Translations under genes and position numbers: made by a program
Shown here: positions 1-5,727 of the stretch, one piece after another
Layout of the letters: every line of letters starts with the position of its first letter
Numbering within the stretch: position 1 is the stretch's first letter
The notes under the pieces: model-generated
Told to the model about the DNA's origin: nothing
The model's input: only the letters and a program-made list of their open reading frames with translations
Database searches by the model: none
Assembly (NCBI GenBank): GCA_021804195.1
Contig: JAJZKJ010000084.1
Span: 1 to 8,105, forward strand
DNA: 8,105 nucleotides
From: Acidobacteriota bacterium
GTDB taxonomy: Bacteria > Planctomycetota > Phycisphaerae > WQYP01 > JAJZKJ01
Direction of reading: 5' to 3'

Positions 1-41
1 GCAATGACAGCAATGCGGTGGATGGCGGGGCGGCAAGCTGA
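1..41 (+). CDS. Possible C-terminal end of an upstream gene (partial)
   Basis: Reading from base 3, an open frame gives NDSNAVDGGAAS and then a TGA at 39-41 that shares one base with the ATG at 41-43. A TGATG junction is typical of translationally coupled genes, so a + strand gene may enter from the left and lead the endonuclease IV-aroDE operon. Only 12 codons are visible and no family can be recognised. The alternative is plain non-coding leader sequence. Confidence 0.35.
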   Translation, partial: NDSNAVDGGAAS

Positions 42-1018
42 TGTACGGATCGCACCTTTCGATTGCCGGCAGTTTAAACAATGCCCTTGATGAAGCGGCT
101 GGTCTCAAACTTGACACTGTGCAGGTGTTTACGCGCAACCAGCAGCAATGGCAGGCCAAACCGCTGGAACCTGACGCGATTGCCGCATTCCGGCGGCAGG
201 CGGCATCGCTGCACTTTAAAGACATGGTCGCGCACGACTCGTACCTGATTAATCTGGCTTCGGGTGACGAGGCGCTGCGCCAAAAAAGCATCGCCAGCTT
301 TTCGCAGGAGCTTTGGCGATGCTCGCAACTGGGCATCAAATACCTTGTAACGCATGGCGGCTCGCATGGCGGCGACGGTGAAGAGGTGGGCCTGGCGCGC
401 ATTGCCGATTCGCTCAATAAAGTTATAGCGCAGGCTCCGCGCGATGTGGTGCTGTGCCTTGAAACAACCGCCGGCCAGGGCGCATCGCTGGGCTGGCGAT
501 TTGAGCATTGGGCACAGGTGATTAAAGCGGTGGGTAATGCCGCCGGTATCGGCATTTGCCTTGATACCTGCCATGTGCTTGCCGCAGGTTACGACATTAG
601 CACGCGGCGCGGCGCCGAGGCCATGCTTTGCGAGTTTGACCGGCATATTGGTTTGGAGCGGCTGCGGGTATTTCACCTCAACGACAGCCGCCGGGAGTTA
701 GGCAGCCGGGTGGATCGGCACACGCATATTGGACACGGTTATGTAGGCTTGGATGCCTTCGGTGTTATTGTGCGTGATAAACGCTTTAAGAGTACGCCCA
801 AGATACTTGAAACGCCCAAGGGCGTGGCGCCTGACGGCCAAGCTTGGGATGCGGTTAATTTGCAGGTGCTTAAAATGCTGGAGAGAGGCAAACGGCCGGC
901 GCTGGTTGCCTTGCCCAAAGACTCCAACGTTGCCAAGGTTGCGCTTAAGAAAAAGGCCCCTTCGCGGGACAGGAAAAAATCTGCACGCAACGCAAATAAA
1001 GCGGGGGTACAGGCATGA
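41..1018 (+). CDS. nfo: Deoxyribonuclease IV (endonuclease IV), AP endonuclease
   Basis: Metal-dependent AP endonuclease of base-excision repair: it cuts the backbone 5' of abasic sites and trims blocked 3' ends. The 325-aa product is a TIM barrel of the Nfo family, and all nine trinuclear-zinc ligands known from the E. coli enzyme are present at a constant offset of four residues: H65 (HDSYLINL), H105 (THGGSH), E141 (ETTAGQG), D175 and H178 (LDTCH), H212 (HLND), D225 and H227 (DRHTH), and E257 (LETPKG). The MYGSHLS start matches the family N-terminus, so the ATG at 41 is well placed. It may be coupled to an upstream frame (TGATG), and its TGA overlaps the next ATG by 4 bp. The protein is about 40 residues longer than E. 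coli Nfo because of a Lys/Arg-rich tail (about 282-325: LKKKAPSRDRKKSAR), perhaps a nonspecific DNA-binding extension. The family call is secure; the role of the tail is inference. Confidence 0.96.
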   Translation: MYGSHLSIAGSLNNALDEAAGLKLDTVQVFTRNQQQWQAKPLEPDAIAAFRRQAASLHFKDMVAHDSYLINLASGDEALRQKSIASFSQELWRCSQLGIKYLVTHGGSHGGDGEEVGLARIADSLNKVIAQAPRDVVLCLETTAGQGASLGWRFEHWAQVIKAVGNAAGIGICLDTCHVLAAGYDISTRRGAEAMLCEFDRHIGLERLRVFHLNDSRRELGSRVDRHTHIGHGYVGLDAFGVIVRDKRFKSTPKILETPKGVAPDGQAWDAVNLQVLKMLERGKRPALVALPKDSNVAKVALKKKAPSRDRKKSARNANKAGVQA

Positions 1019-2631
1019 CGCGGCTGACGGTTCCGATTTTTGTGCCGGCACACGCGGCCACGCGGCCTTGGCGCGAGCAGATAGAGGCGGCGGCTGCGTT
1101 GGACGCCGACATGATTGAGCTGCGTGCGGACATCGCCGATAAAGAATTAATTGCAGCCGCCATTAACGCGGTAAAGGCGGCTCGCAAGCTCGATGGCCAG
1201 CAATTGTTGACCATGGTAACCATTCGCCCGAGATGGGAGGGTGGGTTGTGTGACCTCAGTGATGATGACCGCGTGCGGTTATTTGAACATGCTCTTGGCT
1301 GCGGGGCAGACTTTCTAGACATTGAGCTTCAGGCAATTGAGCAATCGGCGGGATTGCGGCAGGCGGTGGCCGGGTGGTTTAACGGGCAGGCTGGCACAAG
1401 CCAAAATGGGTGCGCGCAGCTGGTGGTTTCGGCACATGACTTTTCAGGTGTGCCGATGGATTTACCGCAACGGCTAAGGCGGCTGCAGGCGGTTTCTCAG
1501 GCGGCGTGGCTTAAAATGGTTTTTTTGGCGCGTTCGCTGGCAGATGCCATTCGGGCCTTGGAATTGTACGGCGTGCATACCCGGCAGGATGCGCGGCCGC
1601 TGCTGAGCCTGGCCATGGGCGAAATGGGCGCTATAACGCGCCTGCTGGCGGGCAAGTTTGGCGCTCCCTATAACTTTGCCGCGCTAGCTGATGTGGCGGG
1701 CAGCGCTCCCGGGCAGTTGGCGCTGCCGGTGTTGCGCGAAACTTATGGCGTGCAGCGGCACGATGCGGCGACGCGCGTTTTTGGCGTGGCAGGCTGGCCG
1801 GTGGGACATTCAATTAGCCCGGCCATTCATAATGCGGGCTTTGCGGCGGTAAATTTTAACGGCTGTTATATTCCTTTACCCATCGAGCCGGACTATCGCG
1901 TATTTGTGCAGACGACAGATGCCCTGCGGGCTTGTGCGGGGCTGCATTTTGGCGGTTGCAGCGTGACGATTCCGCATAAGGAAAATGCTTTGCGCTACGC
2001 CCGCGAGAGAGGTTTAACGGTGGAGCCGGCTGCTGAGGCCGTTGGCGCTGCCAACACGCTGCTGTTTTCGCAGGCGAACAGACCGGGGCGATGCCTTAAT
2101 ACCGATATTGACGGCATACGCGCGGCATTGGCTGGTGCGAAGCCGCCGGTACTTGCCGGCCAGCGTGCGGCGGTGTTTGGCGCTGGTGGTGCGGCGCGTG
2201 CTGTGGTTTACGCCTTAAAAGAGATGAATTGGCCGGTGACGGTTTTTAATCGCACAGCCGCGCGTGGGGCGGAGTTAGTTAAGGCGATGGGCGGCGATTC
2301 GATGGCGCTGGGGAGTAAGTCGCTCGATGACTTTAAGCCGGCGGAATTTGGGCTGATCGTCAATTGTACGCCGGTGGGTATGCACCCGAATATAAACGCG
2401 TCGCCATTGCCGGAAGGTGCTGCGATTATGCCGGGGCAGTTGGTATTTGACACCGTGTACAACCCACACGAAACGCGGCTGCTGCGCCAGGCGCGGGCGG
2501 CGGGCGCCAAAGTGATTTATGGGTTGGATATGCTGCTGGGCCAGGCAATGGAACAGTTTAAGGGCTTTACAGGCATGGCTCCGCCGGTGGAGGTTATGCG
2601 CAAAGCCGCCGAGAGGGCTTTAGGAAGTTAA
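1015..2631 (+). CDS. aroDE: Bifunctional 3-dehydroquinate dehydratase (type I) / shikimate dehydrogenase
   Basis: Catalyses two consecutive steps of the shikimate pathway: 3-dehydroquinate to 3-dehydroshikimate, then NADPH reduction to shikimate. Residues about 1-245 are a type I dehydratase. The IELRAD strand carries the substrate-site Glu, VVSAHDF supplies the catalytic H141, AWLKMVF supplies the Schiff-base K167, and the sequence then has ITRL (R209) and SAPGQ (Q234). Residues about 254-538 are AroE: GHSISP (S266, S268, shikimate binding), TIPHKE (K322, catalytic), NTDIDG (D364), the nucleotide loop GAGGAARA (389-396), and NRTAAR (from 412), which fits NADP preference. The C-terminal end is GLDMLLGQAMEQF. 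Fusion of these domains is known in plants, Chlamydiae and planctomycetes; most bacteria keep separate genes. The ATG overlaps the nfo stop as ATGA, so translation is probably coupled. No domain lacks a key residue, so both activities are expected. Confidence 0.95.
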   Translation: MTRLTVPIFVPAHAATRPWREQIEAAAALDADMIELRADIADKELIAAAINAVKAARKLDGQQLLTMVTIRPRWEGGLCDLSDDDRVRLFEHALGCGADFLDIELQAIEQSAGLRQAVAGWFNGQAGTSQNGCAQLVVSAHDFSGVPMDLPQRLRRLQAVSQAAWLKMVFLARSLADAIRALELYGVHTRQDARPLLSLAMGEMGAITRLLAGKFGAPYNFAALADVAGSAPGQLALPVLRETYGVQRHDAATRVFGVAGWPVGHSISPAIHNAGFAAVNFNGCYIPLPIEPDYRVFVQTTDALRACAGLHFGGCSVTIPHKENALRYARERGLTVEPAAEAVGAANTLLFSQANRPGRCLNTDIDGIRAALAGAKPPVLAGQRAAVFGAGGAARAVVYALKEMNWPVTVFNRTAARGAELVKAMGGDSMALGSKSLDDFKPAEFGLIVNCTPVGMHPNINASPLPEGAAIMPGQLVFDTVYNPHETRLLRQARAAGAKVIYGLDMLLGQAMEQFKGFTGMAPPVEVMRKAAERALGS

Positions 2632-2692
2632 GCCGCGTGGTATTGATGCTTGCGGCTTGGGTTTTTGAGGGTGGGAATATTGCGCGGCTTAA
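2628..2692. repeat. 10-bp inverted repeat between convergent genes
   Basis: TTAAGCCGCG at 2628-2637 is matched exactly by its complement CGCGGCTTAA at 2683-2692. A third GCGGCTT at 2652-2658 lies between them and can pair with the same left arm. The left arm can therefore form a short hairpin (with a T tract) or a long one. The repeat fills most of the aroDE-tmk intergenic space and may stop transcription from both sides; the - strand reading has no T run. Confidence 0.5.
2630..2666 (+). terminator. Probable rho-independent terminator after aroDE
   Basis: A perfect 7-bp stem (AAGCCGC at 2630-2636 with GCGGCTT at 2652-2658) begins at the aroDE stop codon. It has a 15-nt loop and is followed by GGG and TTTTT (2662-2666). 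The stem is GC-rich, but the loop is long and three G separate it from the T run, so this is a moderate call. It lies between the convergent aroDE and tmk genes. Confidence 0.45.
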
Positions 2693-2717
2693 TCGGTTTC
2701 TGGCATCGGCGGCTGGC

Positions 2718-3410
2718 TTAACCGCCGGTAAAATATTCGCATACGGCCGCCTGCACCCGCTGAAAAACGGCTTCGGGCGTGCCAATGGCTGATACCACTT
2801 TGTAGCGATCGCTGTAATCTTTGGCCTGCTCCAAAAATCCTTGTCGCACCAGTTCATGATAATTGTGTTGACGCTGCTCAATGCGGTCTTGAAAGAGACC
2901 GGGCTGCGGAGGCTGCTTTTTCCTTGCGGACTTTCCGGGCGATTGCAGGCGCGTCATGGCTTTTTCAAGCGGGAGGTCGAGGATAATGGTTAAGTCGGGC
3001 CAGGTGCCGTCAACGGCTGCCTGGGCGACGTGCATGATGCTGTCTACGGCCAAGCCGCCGGCGCTGCCTTGGTAGGCGAGCGTGCTGCTGACATAGCGGT
3101 CGGAAAGCACGGTTTGCCCCGCCGCGAGGGCCGGCCCTATTTTTTCGCCGACGAGTTGTGCCCGGCTGGCCATGTAAAGGAGCATTTCAGCCCGCATGTT
3201 AAGGCCTTCGCCTTTGGAGCTAAGCAGCAGTTCGCGGATGTGTTCGCCGATGGCGGTGCCGCCCGGCTCGCGTACGCAGAGGATCGTAGCGCCGAGCTGT
3301 TCGAGCATGGTTTGGAGCATGTGCAGTTGGGTACTCTTGCCGCAGCCATCAATGCCGTCGAGGACAATGAATTTGCCGGCAACATTACGGGCGGAGAAAG
3401 TAGCGTTCAC
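2718..3410 (-). CDS. tmk: Thymidylate kinase (dTMP kinase)
   Basis: Phosphorylates dTMP to dTDP with ATP, an essential step of dTTP synthesis in the cytoplasm. The 230-aa product has the P-loop GIDGCGKST (19-27), the REPGGT box (47-52), the DRY motif followed by SSTLAYQG (104-115) that binds the nucleotide monophosphate, a hydrophobic core strand (TIILDLP, 141-147), and a basic LID region (about 155-180) ending in QDRIEQR. The P-loop lacks a basic residue while the LID is rich in Arg and Lys, as in E. coli-type enzymes; that subtype is inferred. The start is a GTG (3408-3410), chosen because GGAGG lies 4 nt upstream (3415-3419) and the translation fits the family N-terminus. The gene is convergent with aroDE and divergent from the tRNA. 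Its length (about 200-230 is usual) and its motifs show an intact gene. Confidence 0.95.
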   Translation of the reverse strand: MNATFSARNVAGKFIVLDGIDGCGKSTQLHMLQTMLEQLGATILCVREPGGTAIGEHIRELLLSSKGEGLNMRAEMLLYMASRAQLVGEKIGPALAAGQTVLSDRYVSSTLAYQGSAGGLAVDSIMHVAQAAVDGTWPDLTIILDLPLEKAMTRLQSPGKSARKKQPPQPGLFQDRIEQRQHNYHELVRQGFLEQAKDYSDRYKVVSAIGTPEAVFQRVQAAVCEYFTGG

Positions 3411-3414
3411 AAGG

Positions 3415-3419
3415 CCTCC
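3415..3419 (-). promoter_or_regulatory. Ribosome binding site supporting the GTG start of tmk
   Basis: The - strand reads GGAGG here, with four bases before the GTG start codon. No ATG in this frame upstream has comparable support, so this site fixes the non-AUG start. Confidence 0.7.
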
Positions 3420-3466
3420 AAAAACAGAGAGGCGATGCTAAACGGGTTTGGCGGCAAGGTCAATGC

Positions 3467-3495
3467 TTGCATATGGGCGTGTGGGGTGGTATTTT
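3467..3495 (+). promoter_or_regulatory. Possible promoter of tRNA-Val
   Basis: TTGCAT (3467-3472) and TATTTT (3490-3495) are 17 bp apart, and the implied start is about 8-9 bp before the mature tRNA 5' end. Only the first three -35 bases and four of six -10 bases match the sigma-70 consensus. Spacing and position, more than sequence, support the call. Confidence 0.35.
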
Positions 3496-3509
3496 TCAGG
3501 GAATTGAGC

Positions 3510-3583
3510 GGGCGTTTAGCTCAGTTGGTTAGAGCGTACGGATCACACCCGTAAGGTCGAAGGTTCGAGTCCTTCAACGCCCA
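3510..3583 (+). tRNA. tRNA-Val (anticodon CAC)
   Basis: The 74 bases fold into a complete cloverleaf: acceptor stem GGGCGTT/AACGCCC, D stem GCTC/GAGC, anticodon stem TACGG/CCGTA with loop ATCACAC, variable loop AGGTC, T stem GAAGG/CCTTC with loop TTCGAGT, and discriminator A. The anticodon at 3544-3546 is CAC, which reads GUG (valine). No CCA is encoded; the bases after the discriminator are GTA. The 3' half doubles as the integration target of the adjacent element and still reads as an intact tRNA, so the host function appears to be kept after insertion. Confidence 0.95.
3543..3583. other. Attachment site (att core region) at tRNA-Val, element junction
   Basis: The integrase reading frame on the - strand passes through the 3' end of the tRNA gene and ends with a TGA at 3543-3545, opposite U33-C34-A35 of the anticodon loop. 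Its last residues (EGLEPSTLRV) are simply the antisense translation of the T arm and anticodon arm. An integrase gene abutting and overlapping a tRNA 3' end is the classic geometry of tRNA-targeting tyrosine integrases. The real core is some part of this interval, from the anticodon loop to the discriminator. The partner site at the other end of the element is not in the window, so the exact limits cannot be set. Confidence 0.75.
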
Positions 3584-4871
3584 GTATCTCCATATGTATA
3601 CTCTCGCATGTATCAGCATTGCCCGGTAAATACTGGGGTTTTTGCATATCGTCGCTCTCGGCGTGCGAGGCAATGCTGGGCAAAACAGCCCCATACTGCG
3701 CCGCTTTCTGCGCCGCCTCTACAGGCGTACTTTCTGGCCCGGCAACGGCCCGGTTAAATGCCCCGTCGGTATCGGTGCTCATGGCGTAATGCCGTGCCGC
3801 CACGGTAGGCGAATTGCCCAGCCAGCGGCAGGCGGTGCTTAGGTCGTATTCGGCCATGAGTTCGCTCTGGCGGCTCGCCCGCATGTTGTGCCATAGCTTT
3901 GGCCAAGGCGTCAGGCCGGCCCGCAAGATAATCCGCTCAAGTTGCGTGCGAAGATTGACGCCAGCGCCGCGGTGCTTGGCGATTACCCACGGCTCGCCGC
4001 CCGGCTCGGCGGCTTCAAACGCTTCCAGCAGGGCCTTGCGGAGTTCAGGGAATAGCGGCACGGTGCGACTTGCTTGGCCGGCATGATGTTCGGTTTTCGG
4101 GCTTTTGACGTGTAACGTGCCCTTTTCCCAATTCACGTCCGCCCACGTCAGGCCGTCGGCCTCGCTGGGTATCCGTAGACCGCCAAAGCGGCTCAAGGCC
4201 ACCAGTGCCCGCCATTCAGGGCTTGGGCAGGCGTCAAGCAGTTTCAGGGTATCGGCTTGGCTTACAAAGTGTTTGCGTGCCTCGTTGGCCGAGTTGCCGC
4301 CGACAACGCCGTCAAAAGCGTTGGTCGTAATCATGCCCCAGCGCACGGCCCGGCGGAAAAGAGTTTTTGTCGCCACGATACGGCGGTTAATCGTCGCCGC
4401 CGCAAGTTCTTGGCTTTTCAAGAACGCGCGAAAGCCGTCGGCGTCAAGCGGCGTGATACTGGCCAATGTGCGTTGCTCTCCGAAGTGTTCAATAAGGTTA
4501 CGCTTGGTATGGCCATAGAAGATAGCCGTTGCCGGCTTGGCGTGCGATAGTTGCAGTTCCTCGTACTTGGCCAGCAGTTCGCCCAGTGTCGCCGATACGG
4601 CGGCTTGGCGCGGCTCCACAAGGCCCACGGCGGCAAGGCGGTTGTGCAGCATATCGCCAAACGGCGTATCGCCAAGAGCGCCAATCCATGCGGCGGTTAG
4701 CGCGGCAACAGGCTGGCCGGATAACTTGGCCGACAGCAAGGCTTCAACATGCCCGCAGATTGTAGAGGCATCTTTGGCGTTACACTGCCCAAGGCGAATT
4801 GCCCGGCGTTGGCCATTAAGCATGAATTGAATACGCCGTAGACCGTTGCCGTCGTTTGATACGCTTGCCAT
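3543..4871 (-). CDS. int: Tyrosine site-specific recombinase (element integrase)
   Basis: Catalyses integration and, with a directionality factor, excision of the element at tRNA-Val. The 442-aa product has an N-terminal basic region (about 1-60) that may bind arm sites, a core-binding SAM-like domain (about 94-185), and a catalytic domain (about 200-365). Catalytic residues seen are R233 (GGLR), a beta-hairpin Lys at 257 or 259 (VKSPKTEHH), H328 and R331 (HNMR), and nucleophile Y362 (RHYAM). The His/Trp usual in the LGH box is Asn353 here (LGNS), as I recall for planctomycete-type integrases. About 80 residues follow the Tyr, far more than in lambda Int, and the last ten or so are encoded inside the tRNA gene. 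The ATG at 4869-4871 is 2 bp after the regulator stop and has AAAGGG about 7 nt upstream, so the two genes are probably co-transcribed. It runs toward the tRNA, the usual orientation. Confidence 0.93.
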   Translation of the reverse strand: MASVSNDGNGLRRIQFMLNGQRRAIRLGQCNAKDASTICGHVEALLSAKLSGQPVAALTAAWIGALGDTPFGDMLHNRLAAVGLVEPRQAAVSATLGELLAKYEELQLSHAKPATAIFYGHTKRNLIEHFGEQRTLASITPLDADGFRAFLKSQELAAATINRRIVATKTLFRRAVRWGMITTNAFDGVVGGNSANEARKHFVSQADTLKLLDACPSPEWRALVALSRFGGLRIPSEADGLTWADVNWEKGTLHVKSPKTEHHAGQASRTVPLFPELRKALLEAFEAAEPGGEPWVIAKHRGAGVNLRTQLERIILRAGLTPWPKLWHNMRASRQSELMAEYDLSTACRWLGNSPTVAARHYAMSTDTDGAFNRAVAGPESTPVEAAQKAAQYGAVLPSIASHAESDDMQKPQYLPGNADTCESIHMEILGVEGLEPSTLRV

Positions 4872-4873
4872 GA

Positions 4874-5071
4874 TTAACCCTTTCGCTCAACAAGTTCCAA
4901 GTTCAGATAGGCCGCAATCTTGCCGCCAATATCTAATCGCAAGGTGGTTGTACCATTCATAAACCGGTCAATACTTCGTGGGCAAACGCCTGTATCCGTG
5001 CCAATTCGGTAATGGGATAGGCCGCTTGCGCGTATCGCCGACTTCAAAGTCTTTTCAAGTTTTGTATCCAT
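4874..5071 (-). CDS. Small XRE-like helix-turn-helix regulator
   Basis: A 65-aa protein that is little more than one DNA-binding domain. Residues about 5-55 read as an XRE/Cro-type HTH: LEKTLKSAIRASGLS, then YRIGTDTGVCPRSIDRFMNG (20-40, covering the recognition region), then LRLDIGGKIAAYLNLEL. It probably represses element genes and perhaps itself. The ATG at 5069-5071 is chosen over an upstream TTG at 5105-5107 because that TTG lies within the -35 hexamer of the gene's own promoter and the domain starts at the later codon. The gene lies 2 bp ahead of int, so regulator level and integrase level may be linked. No dimerisation or protease-like domain is present, so it is not a LexA/CI-type repressor cleaved by RecA. 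Repressor rather than activator is inference. Confidence 0.85.
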   Translation of the reverse strand: MDTKLEKTLKSAIRASGLSHYRIGTDTGVCPRSIDRFMNGTTTLRLDIGGKIAAYLNLELVERKG

Positions 5072-5078
5072 GCGTATT

Positions 5079-5107
5079 ATTATCCTATATCGCCATTGTC
5101 TTGTCAA
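5079..5107 (-). promoter_or_regulatory. Near-consensus sigma-70 promoter of the regulator-int unit; predicted leaderless mRNA
   Basis: On the - strand TTGACA (5102-5107) is a perfect -35, the spacer is exactly 17 bp, and GATAAT (5079-5084) matches five of six -10 bases. Only 7 bp separate the -10 from the ATG, so transcription should begin at or one base before the A of the start codon, leaving no room for a ribosome binding site. A small palindrome, CTTG-T-CAAG (5100-5108), overlaps the -35 and an AGCGCT (5107-5112) sits next to it; either could be an operator half-site. Confidence 0.75.
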
Positions 5108-5111
5108 GCGC

Positions 5112-5363
5112 TCACAAAAATATTTTCGCCACGGTCAATAACGGTTGAACCTTGCTGCTTGCCATGAGCATGGCCAAGGCCGGCATCAGGCCAAGGCGTT
5201 TAGGTGGTTCGGCCATCCGGCGGACAATGGCTTGCGGCATTAACCGTAGACACTGGCGGCAGATAAAGTGTTCGCCAAGTTTCGTCCCATGACGCCAGCA
5301 GGCCGGCTTATGGCATCGCCCGCAACAGTCGAGGGTTGGCGTCAGGCAGTCTTTGCAAAGCAT
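5112..5363 (-). CDS. Cys-rich putative zinc-binding protein, unknown function
   Basis: The product is 83 aa from the ATG at 5361-5363, which has AAAGGGG (5370-5376) 6 nt upstream. An in-frame ATG at 5412-5414 would add 17 residues and overlap the previous gene by 14 bp, but it has no visible ribosome binding site. The N-terminal half holds four evenly spaced ligand pairs: C3-x2-C6, C14-x2-C17 (C13 is extra), C22-x2-H25, and C35-x2-C38, with H32 also available. Eight Cys/His ligands would suit two zinc ions in a RING/B-box-like cross-brace, or two stacked zinc ribbons. The C-terminal half is basic and then mildly hydrophobic (LGLMPALAMLM), without a convincing membrane span. I do not recognise the family. 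It sits between the coiled-coil gene and the regulator promoter, last in the presumed rep operon. DNA or protein binding is plausible but inferred. Confidence 0.75.
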   Translation of the reverse strand: MLCKDCLTPTLDCCGRCHKPACWRHGTKLGEHFICRQCLRLMPQAIVRRMAEPPKRLGLMPALAMLMASSKVQPLLTVAKIFL

Positions 5364-5369
5364 ATTTCG

Positions 5370-5376
5370 CCCCTTT
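5370..5376 (-). promoter_or_regulatory. Ribosome binding site deciding the start of the Cys-rich gene
   Basis: The - strand reads AAAGGGG with a 6-nt gap to the ATG at 5361-5363. The competing ATG at 5412-5414 is preceded by CGGCGTTTA, with no purine-rich site, so the shorter 83-aa product is preferred. Confidence 0.6.
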
Positions 5377-5400
5377 CGTGGTTTGTAGCCATATTTTCGT

Positions 5401-5727
5401 CTACACGGCTTCATTAAACGCCGTTTGCGGGCCGTTTGCCGGTTTGGACGCCCGGATAGTCGGTTCAGGGCTTGGCGTTGCACTGGCGGCCGGCGGTGCA
5501 AGCGGCGCAACGGTTCTGGCGGCAACACGGCAGCGCAATTTCGCCAAGAGGCGGCCTTGTCGCCGCTCGATAGCTTGCCGATGGTTTATTTCGTCCGTCA
5601 GCCGGCTTATTTGTGCGGCCAGGAACCGCTCGCCCGTGCGCGAACCGCCCCAGTCGGCCAACAACCGCCGGGCGCGGTTACGTTGCTGGCGAAGTACAAG
5701 CGTTGAATATGGTCTAAGCGGATTCAT
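5401..5727 (-). CDS. Small basic coiled-coil protein, unknown function
   Basis: The 108-aa product starts at an ATG that overlaps the preceding gene's stop as ATGA (4 bp), which is the main reason to trust it. Residues about 11-66 are rich in Arg, Gln and Leu with heptad-like spacing (LRQQRNRARRLLADW, then FLAAQISRLTDEINHRQAIE), suggesting a helical coiled coil. From about 70 the chain becomes Ala/Pro-rich and looks disordered (LAPPAASATPSPEPT). No catalytic motif, signal peptide or membrane segment is seen. I do not recognise the family. Position between rep and the regulator suggests an accessory role in replication or a small structural or DNA-associated protein; this is inference. Shadow coding is unlikely given the overlap and continuous frame, but a search for homologues would settle it. 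Confidence 0.7.
   Translation of the reverse strand: MNPLRPYSTLVLRQQRNRARRLLADWGGSRTGERFLAAQISRLTDEINHRQAIERRQGRLLAKLRCRVAARTVAPLAPPAASATPSPEPTIRASKPANGPQTAFNEAV

Noticed and set aside
74..676. 200-codon - strand open frame opposite nfo
   Set aside because: It is fully antisense to an endonuclease IV gene that has all its metal ligands, and its translation shows no family features.
3030..3554. 174-codon + strand open frame across tmk and into the tRNA
   Set aside because: It lies antisense to the well-supported tmk gene and runs through the tRNA; the translation has no recognisable domain. It is an effect of GC-rich codon use in tmk.
5072..5107. TTG start adding 12 residues to the XRE regulator
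   Set aside because: That codon is part of the -35 hexamer of the best promoter in the window, and the extra residues do not fit the HTH domain.
5112..5528. Longer 138-aa version of the Cys-rich protein
   Set aside because: Its first 38 residues are the alternate-frame reading of the coiled-coil gene and are Arg/Pro-rich noise; a good ribosome binding site precedes the ATG at 5361-5363.
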